NCBI GenBank assembly: GCA_009741485.1 | Contig: CM019236.1 | Coordinates: 33,251,636-33,315,635, forward strand | DNA length: 64,000 bases | DNA from: Malurus cyaneus samueli | Taxonomy: Eukaryota > Chordata > Aves > Passeriformes > Maluridae | Direction: 5' to 3' | Shown: in pieces, positions 43,401 to 55,400 of the stretch | Layout of the letters: each line of letters begins with the position of its first letter | How positions within the stretch are numbered: the stretch's first letter is position 1 | Notes under the pieces: model-generated | The model's input: only the letters and a program-made list of their open reading frames with translations | What the model was told of the DNA's origin: nothing | The model's database searches: none | Translations under genes and position numbers: made by a program

Positions 43401-46400
43401 CCTCCTAGGGTGATTTAAATTGAATATAAAAAATAAATCTAACATGAATTAAAATTTAAACATATCATAATTTAAATCTAATATTAAAACCCAGAAAGGC
43501 TTTGAGGTGTATGAGGGAAACCAATCTGCCAGATTTGGAAATAAAACTCATAACTTTTACTGTAAACTAACTATTATTGCAAAGTGCTTTGTGAGTAAAT
43601 GCAGATAATAGTTTTGGTTGACTGTAAGTCGAACTGTATGGATGTTCTAACATTTCACTTTCTAAATTGTAACTTGGTAGGGAAACTTTGTGAATGAAAC
43701 AAAATGTGTCTGACTTCTGATTTCTAGAAATTACTGTAAAGTGTTGTGTGAATTTGAGAAAAATGTTTAAGGTCCTAAACAGAAACTCAGATGAGATTAA
43801 TTGATTTATTTGTTTATTTGTAAGCTTTGATTTTATTTACCAAAAGTTACGTGAACAGAGATATTCTGATTTTCATTCCAATCTTTGTTAAAGCTAATTC
43901 TCAGTCAGGAAGATATTACCACTATACTGAGGACGCTAAATGAAAATGCAGGTGAAAGCTCTGATGCATCGACGGCTTTGCCAGAGTTGAAAGAATCAGC
44001 TAGTCATTCTAGTACTTCACATCAGTCTGCAGGTAATATTTTCTAAGATAACATCATCTAGCATTTTTAGATACAATATATTACTTCTGGTGGAATTGCA
44101 TTTATAAAAGATGTCAGATTCATTTGTGTATTCCAATATCATAGAATCACAGAGTTATTAAGTTTGGAGAAGATCTCCAAGATCATCACATGCAAGCTTT
44201 GACCAAACACCACTATGTCAAATGAACCATAGCATTAAATGCCACGTCCAGGTTTTCTTAAGCACTTCTGGGGTTGATGACCTTACCACCTCCCTGAGCA
44301 GAAATTCTTCCTGATGTGCAGTCTTCCTGTGTCAGCTTGAGACTGTGTCGTCTTGTCCTGTCACTCTCTAGCTGCCTGTGAAAAGAGACCAGGCCCCCAT
44401 CTTGCTACAACCTCCTTTCAAGTAGTTGTAGAGAACACTAGCGTCCCTTTGAGCTTGCTTTTTGCTGCCTGAACAGCCCCAGCTCCCTCAGCCACTCTTC
44501 ATATAACTTGGGTTTCCATTCACCAGCATGGTGATCTGGAGCTGTGAGACCATTCACCAGCTCCATTGCCCTTCTCTTCAGGATATGCTTCAGTACCTCA
44601 GTGTCTTTGTTTTGTGAGGGGCTCAGAACTGGAAACAGGATTTGAGGTGCAACTTCACTTTGAGTACTGTCTGTGAGTACTCTGGGGACAATCCCTGTTC
44701 TGGTCTTGTTGGCCACACTGTTTTTAATACAAGCAAGAATGACATTGGCCTTCTTGGCCACCTGGGCACATACCGGCTTATGTTCATCCACTATTGACCT
44801 GCACCCTCAGATGCTTTCTTCTGGACAGCTTCATTGTCTCGTTTCTGCTTACCCTCTGACAACTTCTCTATATGCATTCCAAGTAGCCTCACCCTCCTTA
44901 CATTTCCTATTTGTGAGTAGTGACAGGATCTCTTTATTTATCCATGGAGGTCTCTTGTCCCCTTTGGCTGATTTCTTGCTCACTGGCATGCATTGGGATG
45001 CCAGTTCTTGAGCCTGGAGGAAGTGATCCTTTATTGTCAACTGCTCTTCCTTGCAGGGCCTGTTCCTGTGAGATTCTTCCAAGAAAATTCCCTAAAATGA
45101 CTAAAGTTAGCTCTCTTGAAGTCTACAGTTACAATCTTACTTGCTGCACTGTTCACTCCTCCCACTCTACTGAACTCCACAATCTTGTGGTCACTCCAGC
45201 CAAGGCTTCCTCCAATTTTCACATTCTCAGCAAGGCCTTCCCAGTTTTTTAGTGTGAGGTCAGACACCAGAACAATCCGTGTGGGATCCTTCACTCTCCA
45301 TTGCAGGAAGCTGTGATCAGTGCTTTTCAGGAACCTCCTGGGCTGTTTGTGCTGGTTCTGCAGATTCCAGGGTAGTTAAATTCCCCCACAAGAACCGACA
45401 CCTGTGACTCTGAGGCTGCTTCAAGCTGCCTGTTGAAGGCCTCATCCACTTCCTCCTCCTGCTCAGGTGGTCTGTAGCAAGCACCTACAACAGTGGCACC
45501 CCTACTGGTCTGCCCTTTTATCCTGACCCATAAGCTCTTGACTGTCTTGTCATCCACCCCAAGACAGAGGTCAGTACATTCCAGTTGTTGCATCACACAG
45601 AGGTTAACCACCATCATGCATTCTGGTCTGCCTCTCCTCAACACATTTAGCCCATTACATTGCTGTAATTGCAATGAGGTCAGAGTCCTTTGCACACACG
45701 TTTCTTGTTCCTCCACACAATGTTTGTTCCCCATTCTGTGTGCATTGTTGCACTTCATAGAAGTATTTGAAGTATTTGATATTGCAAAGGATGCTCCATA
45801 AGTCTGTCTTGTGGTTACATCTTTGGATGCTTTTACTCACTGGATGTATGCGGTCATAAGCCTCCTGTTGCTGCTTGGGTGGTCATTGTAGTTCTGCACT
45901 TCCCACACCTTATGGCTCTGTCCCCATCCCACTTCAAATCTAATTTAAATCTCTCTTAACAAGCCCTGAGTTAAGATCCATTTTCCCCTTTGAGGCAGGA
46001 GGATGCTGTTTGTTGCCAGCAGGCTCAGTGTTCTATGAACTGACTTATGAAAAAAAACCCCAAAATTCTAATGATAACACGGAATTGTGTTAACAATCAG
46101 TTCATCTGCATGACTTTCCTGACAGGATAGAACAGAATGCAACTTTTGCTCTTGTAGTGATGAGAAATGACATGGACCCCTCAGGCAGGTGGAAAGAGGA
46201 AATGGTTTATTGCAAAACCCAGGGTTTTTACACCTGGGTGTAAAAAAAAAATTTTGGCTTGTTATAGGTTTACATTCTTGTGAAGTGCAACAAAGTTTTT
46301 TAACAACCATCGTAAATCACACCTGGAACACATGATGGCCAGAACCAACCACCATGCACTGTGGTGTGAGCATTTATGTTCTATCACTTGCTTTCCAGGG

Positions 46401-49400
46401 TTATGTAATTTGTTTTTCACCTCTAGTTTAGCTGACTCATTCCAGCATCCTTCTCTGGTTAGCTAAAGTAATAGGAGAAAGCAGGAGTTTTACAACGGTA
46501 ACAAAGCTCTTGTTCTGTTGTGTTTTGCTGAACTGCTATGTGCTCCAGATCCTGTCTCCGAGTAATATCTCTTATTTGAGTCCCTTGGGGGCTGCAGGCT
46601 TCCCTTTCCAGTTGGCATACAGGGCCCTCAGTTCCTCTCAGAAGTGAGCCACCTGCAGCAATTACTTTTCTTTCTCTCCTTAACCTGAAATTGTGATGCA
46701 TCTAGTTGACTGACTTGCTCTAGGCGACACCCCAGGTAGACCTTCACCTTCACTATCCTTTGCTTCACTCTCAAGTTCCAGAGCCTCATGCCTATTCTGT
46801 AAGGTTACCTGAGAAAGCAAGGGAGGTGATTTTCCTTCTGCCCCCAGCAAGGACTTGTTTCCATTTCCCCTTGTCTTTTAAATCCCTTCTTTCTGTTTGA
46901 AACAAGAGTGTTGGAGTTCCTCTGATTCCTGCTGAATTCCCGTCTCCTGCATTTCTGTCAGGAATTTTCACTAGTCTGTTTTTCTGTCACACTCCCTGAT
47001 AACTCTTCAGCCTGTCCACTGCCTCTGTAAGATCTACTTCCAGGTTCAACAGATCATCCGCTTTGTCGCACTGCACAAAGTGTAGTCTCCTCTGCCTTCT
47101 GGTGCTAATGCCAGGGTCCATTACTCGCTGCAGCTGCAGACCTGGACAGCTGCATGCATCTGAGGAAGCTCGTTCTGGGTTACCAATCTCCTACTAGCAA
47201 TGGCTTTTGGCTGTATGGAGACCACTGTTGTGTCTTTTCTCATGGGGTAGGTGAAAACTGCCTGGTGAGCTCTGCTCAGGAGCTGGGAAGGTCGCTGTGC
47301 CCTCCTACGTGCCCTGTCTACGTGAACTGCTGCACCAAGTGCTGTGCCACATCCTTCTGATGTGCCATGTCCTGTTTTGCCTGCCTTTTCACTGTGCTTC
47401 AAGTAGCTCATGCTCTCTAGAGTAATTTAAATCTCCCTTGGTTGCTCTGGCAAGGCTCTCACCATGTCAGCCTCACTAATGAGAGCCCCTAGACCTCCCT
47501 GCCAGGTCTCTCCTCACTCTTGGGTTTTCCTGACTCTGGGAACCCCCTGCCAGGCTTTTTGAGGTGTTTTGCCCTGCAAATTAACTGTAGCCACTGCTTC
47601 TGTTGCTGCTGTCACTGCATGCCTCACCAGCTGATGAGTTCATTCGACTGCCAGTGCATCTATTATCTTGTCATTGTGGTTTGAGCTTTATCTGACAGTA
47701 AAGATAATAAATAGGAGCAGCTGGGCCACTGTACTGAATTTTGGAGCATGACATTTTAATGTGAGGACTGTCTTGTTTCTGGCCATAATGCAAGGCAGCA
47801 CTTAAGATCTGCTGACTGCAGTAGGTAACATCCCAGCTTTGGAAACCTGCCATGTTGCACTCATTCCTTTATATACTGGTTTCATTGTTCAGATGTAGAT
47901 CTGTTTGTCTGTTTTAATGATGGCATCCCTGAAAGTTGGTAGTATTTCAGTACATATCTTTGCCCGTAGATGGTTCAGCAGACACTAGAAAAAAGCAAGT
48001 GAAGTTAAGAAAACCATCTCTTGTTGAATTCCTTTATTAGATGTGCCAAACAGCTAAAATGTGGCAAATGAGCAAATGAGGATGAAAGTAAATTTGTAAT
48101 GTTCTTGCACACAGTGCTGTATAACATCATGGGGAAGTTGTACATTTATGGTTTAAAGATGGCAGAAATTACATGTAAGGGTAGTGCTTCATACTGTCAA
48201 AAATTGTGTCGTTTTTCTAAAAGTAGTTACAGAAAGCATAATGAGCATGTTAAGTGTATATGGATTTATCTGTTGAAAAAAAGGCAAATTGCTGTCTTTG
48301 TGGTTGAAATGAGGATGTTTTGTTTTGGTTTATCTTTTTACTTATTTGTAATCATATAATCTTAATATTAACTATGTTTCTGATTTCTGAAAGGAGTAAC
48401 TGTTGTGACATCAGCTGTGGTGGAAATGCATTCACCTATGAAAATAAAAACGACGCTAAAACTGGATGTCAGATTTGACTCTCTGACTTTAGTATTGTAT
48501 AGTCCAGGTTCCAAACAGGTAAGTATAATTTTGGTTACAAAGATAAATCAACAGCTTTAGGGTTGCCTAGCATCCTGGAAGTTCTGAACAAGAATAGGCT
48601 AATTTATAGGAGAGAAAGTGTGTTCTAGCAATAATAACAAGTGTGATGGAAATGATAAAACAGCTATTTTAGCTGAATCACTTGGCACATATTGCAGGAA
48701 ACAGAAGAACCAGTGGTAGTACATAATACGTCTTCTAGCATCTTCTGTCATCTCACTAAAAATACGATTAAATTTTATATTAATTTAAAATATAGTCTTC
48801 TATAAAATGTAGAAGAAAACAATGCAGAGGAATGAAACATTCATTGGTTACACTCATATGTGAACATGGATTCATACAGAAATGTAGAGAAAGATTTTTA
48901 AATTTGTCAGCAGAACAATTTATATTCATCTTGGTTTAAAGATAAAAAGCTTGTCACCAGATTTCTGACTCAAAGTTTGCAATTTATTGTAAACTTAGGT
49001 TATTTTAGATTTTAAACAATTTTTCAGTGTGTGGCTAAACACTACACAGTTGTAAGAGACAACATATAATTTCTCGTTTGTCACCTTTACATACACTGTG
49101 TGTTTTTACATAAAACAAACCATTACTTTACACTGCATCACTTTCTTTAAGCATTGTGTCTCACTTACATAAGCATGCTTTAGAAGAAAGATGGTACAAA
49201 GGTAAATCTTCATTTTTTTTAAGTTTTCTTTCTCTTTATATTGTGGTTGTTTTCTGAATTAGCAGTGAGTTTATTTATTATTATTGGAAATACTATCAAT
49301 TAGAATGAAACTGTATCACATCCAGATACTATTTTCACTACCTGTAACCACATCTACAAACATTTGATTTAAACAGGTTAACAGTTCTGATCAAAGAGAT

Positions 49401-52400
49401 GACCTTTTGAAGCTTGCAGAGTTTAAATTAGTTTTGATATCAGCTGCTCTGAAAATGTTATCAGATGGTTCAATGAATGCTTCAGTCAAGCTGGCAAACT
49501 GTACATTAGATGATAAAAGAGAGTCAATCCAGAAGGCTACACCAAGGTCTGTAATTTGATATAATTTACTGTTTGTTAGATAAAGAGTTCCTAATGTTTT
49601 CATCTTATTAGAATTCTGTTAAAACTGCAGTTGTTTTAGTGTAGGGGTCCTTACAGTACCTGTTACTGTGGATTTACTTTTCTTACTTGGCTTCTGTTCC
49701 ATGTAACTTTATGAGAGACCAAAATAAATGCTAAATACAAAAAATGAAATAAATTGAACTTTGGATATGAATTTAATAAACACACATAATAAACAATTCT
49801 GCTTTCCAATTTAATTAAGTGCTAAGTAAGACTGATGGTGTTTCATGAATAGTAACAAACTTCAATATAGGACTTTCAATGTAAATCATAATTTCGAGAA
49901 ATTATGATGATTTGGCTTGTTTATAGGTGATGTTTTAAAATTATTTGTGTTACTTTTGAAATTCACTCTTGTTAATGTATTTCAGCTGGAATGAGAATCT
50001 TGAATGTTTTTCAGTATTCGTGGCTGGCTTAATAATTTTTTATCAAATGCCTCCTTAATTGTCTTCCAGAATGGTGGAAATGAAACATGGATTTGAAAAA
50101 AAAGTTATGGTGGATATAAACTACAAACAGGGGAGAGATGGAACTTTTCTTGATGTCATTGTTCAAGAGATATATCTTTGTGCGAGCATGGAGTTTCTAA
50201 TTACTGTAGCAGATATATTCCTAAAGGCAAATGCAGAAAGTGCTGCTGCACAGAGACATACCAAACAGTCATTACATTCAAAGGACCAAGGTATAAACCA
50301 GTATATACTGGAAATAGTTTAAAATCTGTATTTCAATCTAGTTTAATTTTAGTACTGTAATACTTCATAAAAAATACAATATTCCTTTTATGCTACTTCC
50401 TGGTTTTATGTATATAGAGCAGCTTCTTGTTACCATTGATGTCGCTATCTTTGCATCATGGAATAGATTAATGACCTTTAGTCTTCGTTTCCAAATGAAG
50501 GGTAGTCTTACTACCTAAAAATGTATGTTTAAAATAAAATGGAAGGAATGATGGAGCATATTATATTACGCTTTCACATGGAATCGGCCTGCCTGACACT
50601 GCTGCCTAGAAATGTTTTCACTTCACTTGCCCACTGATGTGTGTTTTTCTCTGCATCAGAGAACAGACTTTTAGCTTGAGTAACTGACATGAAAAATTGC
50701 TCCATTAAAGCATCAGAGCAGGAAATAGTCTTTTTATGCTTCCATGCCTCAGGTAGTTCACATCAGGTGTACCAAGCAAGTTCCTGGTTCTTTTTGGTGT
50801 TGTTTTCCTATACCCTGAATATCATAGTTGTGTCCCTCTCAGCCAGGCTGCTGTGATTATTTGCTGATGATCAAAATCTAAATGATAAGAAAGTCTTATA
50901 TGCATGTATATTTTTATTGCAAGTGGTTACATCAAGCATCAATAAAATCATGTCAAAAAACATCAAATGTTGTGTTATTGTCCCGTGGAAAAATGTGGGT
51001 TTGCTATTCCTGAGATCAGAAAATGTGCCTGTCATTTTTATAAGACTCTTATCATGGTTGGCAGATGTAGGTATAGAGTGAAACTGATACAATTGTTAAT
51101 GTCAGAGATAGTAACAGTGGTGATACTGTTAGCCTTCTCATTTTGACTCTGAAGCTTAGTGGAATCTTTTGTTGTACCCAAGAGTAATTAGATATTAAAT
51201 GTTTTTTTTGCCTGCAGTGAAGAGCCTAGAAATAAGTCCATTGCAGGGATCTATAAATTTACTGAAACCAATTATGCTAGATTTTACCACTAAATATGTA
51301 AAACTTCCCTCTAAGTTACAATAATTAAATGATTATGGTAATGAATATGATTAGCTATAGTTATTATTATTAAGTATTAATAATGAAATCACAAGTAAAA
51401 AATCAATATTTTATCTTTTAAGAATTAAACAAATATAATTTTTGTTTCTGAAGCACCTGCGCAGCCTGTATCTACAATGGAAATGAACATTGTTGTTAAA
51501 AATCCAGAGATTGTGTTTGTGGGTGATTTAACAAGAAGTGATGCTCCTGCATTGGTGGTTACAACGCAGTGCGAGATCTTCATTAAAAATAGTCCTGAAA
51601 GGCACAACATGACAGCTGCTGTTAAGGAGATACAGATGAAAGCATGTCCATTTCTTCCAGAGGAAAGGAAAGGGAATGTAACTACGGTGAGTTTGCAACC
51701 ATTCACTGTGTATTTAAAAGGTGTTGTGTAACTTTTACTACTAAAATACAACTTATTTCTGAAGTGTTCATCGTTGAAATATATAGTTAAAGATTGATGA
51801 GTACAATTTTGTGGTCAACATTTTTTTGATTTTATTCTCTTTTGTCTGATATGATTAAAGCATCATCTTGATTTGTGGCATTGGGTTTTGCTTTGTATGA
51901 CAAGCTGCAAAGAGCACGAAGGAGTAAAGTGTAAAGCCAAATAAACAGAATTTTATAAGTGTAGGCTATGTCAAATGCAATGTAGTAAATCTGGAATTTT
52001 ATAATTATAAGAATTTGCATTAAATGGCTGTGTAAGATAATAACTGTCACAAAAAAATAATTGGAAGTGCATGTTATGAAATAGTTTAGTTACCATGTGT
52101 TGTTTATAAATTCTTCAATGTTAAGATATGTACATCTGTTATAGTAAAGTTTCCTGTTTATATTTTGACAACAGAATCAGACTTCATAGTTACTGACCAG
52201 GTGGAAGTGCATTGACTCCTGGAGTTTCTTACAGCTTTTCTGCCTTTACAGCAGAGTGTACCTCAGATAACTGTGATGATGTTGTTGCATCAGAGAAAAA
52301 TTTCAAATTGACTGTATATCCAACAGTTACCAATGTTCTCAGACGAGAGATGAATTTTGAAAAGCGAGTCTTTTCAGCTCTCTGTTAATGCCTGCTTCCT

Positions 52401-55400
52401 TATGGAGTACCTAGGAAAGGTCATAGCTATAAACACAAAGGACTGGGGCTTCCCCTTCATTCCAATTTCAGGTGGAATCATAGCACCTCAGTTTAGTCCT
52501 TGGGTATACACAGTCTTTAGTTGCACTAAAATGTTAATCCAGTAATTTAGAAAGTGAGGCATTTGCCATAACAATACAAAGCCGTGTGACTTCCGTTTTT
52601 GTAACTTGCAAATGCACCATAAATATTAATTACTTTATAGAAAGCTATTGGAAGGCTTCACACCAAGTTTTCCCTCTTACAGGAATACCTTCTGATGGAA
52701 TCTCTTATCTCAGACTGTAGAAACAGAGAAAAAGACCTGAATCTGACAGAATGCTTGTGCTATAGATACAGAAAAAAACTTCAGAGGACACTAGCTTTAA
52801 TGCTTAAAACACTACCTTCCTTGAAAGATTCAGAAAGTTCTTGAGAAGAGTACAAAAAAAAAAAAAAAGAGACTTTCCCTGCAGGTAGCAGCGTAATTGC
52901 TCATTTTAAAAACATGTATGTAAGCAAACCTCTGAACACAGGTTTTCTGTAAACAATGTAATGTCAGTCTTGGAAATTGAGTTGGATGAATTCAACTTTT
53001 TGATGACAAAATCAACAAGATTGAAAGAGACTTTTGAGATCTTTTAGTCCTCCTATCAACCCAGCGCCACCTTAGTCACTCTTAAAGTGTGACATCCCCA
53101 AGTGTCATGTCCAGACACCAAATCGGGAAACTAACCTCTGGATTTAAAGTAACATGAGTGATGAGGGTTTTTCATATGTTTCTCACATGTGCGTTGATCT
53201 AAAGAGGAATATGTTATTTTTTATTCCTGAGTGTAACACAGAATATAAATTAAAAAAAATAATTTGAGCAATACAGTATAAAATATTATTATGGACCCCA
53301 AATTCCACTAGACCAAACTAATTTGGGAAAAGTTAGGTCAAACTGATTCAGAGTATTTCTATGAGTCCAGCAACTGATCCAGATACGGACAGAGATGTCA
53401 GAAAGCTTGCAAAATCAATATGATTTGAAATTACAGTTTTTTAAAAACTTACCATCTCACATAGGAATTGGAGAGCAAATTTTCCTGTCTGTACTGTATG
53501 TCAGTAGAGTCTGATTACATGTGAGTGCTCTATTAATGACATTGCACTGATTTTGTTTATAGTGTACCTTAGATTTGTTGTACTTTGGGAATTGAAAATG
53601 TGCAGGGACTGATTGCAGCACCAATCTGGAACTGAGTGATTGTTACTCAGTTACATCGTTCTTCAGTAAAACTGTAACTTTGTTGTTGCTGTGTTGCAAC
53701 TGAAAATCTGGTTCTCAAAAATCAGAGGCATGACAGTGACTACACTGTCATTGGAGGTATTTGCAGACTTTTGCATGACACTGTCATTGCATTGGAGGTA
53801 TTTGCAGACTTTACCTGAAAAATGGAGTTACAGAAGTAGCTAACGTTTGAATCTTGAATGGTTGAGAATTGCTTCTGGATACTCTTTTCTTTCAACATGT
53901 TATTAATATTCAGATTTTTCTTTATTTTGAAGAACAAAATAATGGTAAGTTTTCTTTTGGTACTTTTTATGTGTACTATTTAAAAGTATGGGTTTAAATT
54001 TTTTTTATTTATATGGCATATGTTTTTACTTTATTGTATAGGTATTGCAGCCTTGTGACTTATTCTTTGAAATGAAACAGTATGGTGCTGATCCACAAAG
54101 AGCTGATTTAACAATTAAATCTCTAACAATAAAAGTAAGTAGATGTTTATTGTGTTTTTAGTTTTGTTCTTCCTGGTCATCGGGCTATGAAGTTGCTTCA
54201 GGAATTACCAAAGTGGGAAATTGTTCCTGTTCTTCATTAGGTTGCCCACCTGTTTAGCATGTCAAAACAAATAAGATTGAAAATGAACAATTGTGTCACT
54301 ATGCTTCAGTTTTGAAATCTGTATTTTATAAAATGGCCTGGTGTGTAGACAGAAGTTTTGAAGTATTCAGATGCGTCATTGAATGATGGAGTTTAGAAAG
54401 CTTTCATGTGGAAATACAGCAGGGGTTGAAAATCTGACAGGATTGAACTATAGCTTGTGGAAGGGAAATACCTTCAAATGAGAGAGTCTTGTAGAAAGTA
54501 GAAGTGTTTTATTATTGTGATGTATTCATTGTGCTTTTTTATGTGAAACTGTTTCTGTACTGGCTTCTCATTTCCAATTATTTCAATTTCTTATTTGTAG
54601 GTTTCACCAATAATTATAAACACAGTAATTACTATTACATCAGCTCTTTATCAAACTACAGAAACAGCGGAAGAAGAGATCAATCAAATTCCTCCTGACT
54701 TGTGGAACAAAAAAGATATAAAAAATCTGAAAATGTGGTTTCTTGAAGAGACGAGTGAAAATGAAGATAAAAATCCAACCACTGAACTAGTTCCCACAGG
54801 AGAGTCATTGAAAATTAATGTAGAATCTGTTCTTATAACACTTGAAGCAGGGGTTGGACACAGAACTGTACCGATGCTTTTAGCCAAGTCCTCATTTGCT
54901 GGAGAAGTCAAGAACTGGAGTACTCTAATCAACTTACATTCTTGTCTTGAGCTAGAGGTAAGGAATCCTACATAAAGAAACGAAAGTTTTCCTACAATTC
55001 TAAATCCTATTGTCTAAACATTATATACATGTTATTTAGACAATAACAAGAAAAATAGCCCATATATTTGATAGCTAAACTGCTGCAGATATATTTTGTG
55101 GGAACACTGTGGGAATGAGGTGTTAAGGCAGTTAAATCAAAATAAAAATCTAATATATCAGATGAAATGTTATTAATGGCACAGTAACTGGTGTTATGCA
55201 GCCTCACATTGATACTCTTTGCACATTCCTAAAGACCTGTTGCATCAGTATTAATGTTTCTGTCTGAAAGTAGCTGTTTTTGTACTAGCTTCTCCAGTTA
55301 TTCAAATAACTTGGAGAGTGGCAGCTGACTTGGAGACAAGCAACTGACTTAATAACTGTAAAAATCTTTAGTTAATATTACAGTTGAATATATCATGTGT

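Larger units (their letters stand above)
44138..47650 (-). mobile_element. Long antisense CR1 LINE with ORF1 and ORF2 relics
   Basis: Starts with the CR1 3' end in reverse (atcatagaatcacagagtt). Going up in coordinate it shows the ORF2 C-terminus (CAQVAKKANVILACIKNSVA, about 44690-44770), then jumps at about 44815 to the segment just after the endonuclease (MPVSKKSAKGDKRPPWINKE). The reverse-transcriptase core is missing. Next come the APE endonuclease (45037-45758, with SDH at 45187-45195 and CYRPPEQEEEVDEAF) and its start (DLIAITA, near 45660). Beyond an LTR-like insert (46071-46450) lies ORF1 with an esterase-like block (GGSLLRGTEGPVC, 46615-46653) and upstream coiled/charged sequence. Stops and frameshifts throughout; inactive. 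The left edge is sharp, the right edge (5' end) is uncertain. Confidence 0.85.
44033..48393 (+). other. VPS13A intron 35
   Basis: 4,361 nt, the longest complete intron here. Most of it (44138-47650) is an antisense CR1 split by a probable LTR. The final 740 nt is AT-rich and unassigned. Confidence 0.85.
51687..54041 (+). other. VPS13A intron 39
   Basis: 2,355 nt. Contains an A15 tract (52854-52868), an old CR1 scrap (53005-53120) and a tandem duplication (53742-53813). The rest is unassigned. Confidence 0.8.

Noticed and set aside
44673..45801. Several + strand ORFs over 100 codons
   Set aside because: Shadows of the minus-strand CR1 ORF2 relic.
51425..51751. Minus-strand ORF opposite exon 39
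   Set aside because: Mirror of the VPS13A coding exon.
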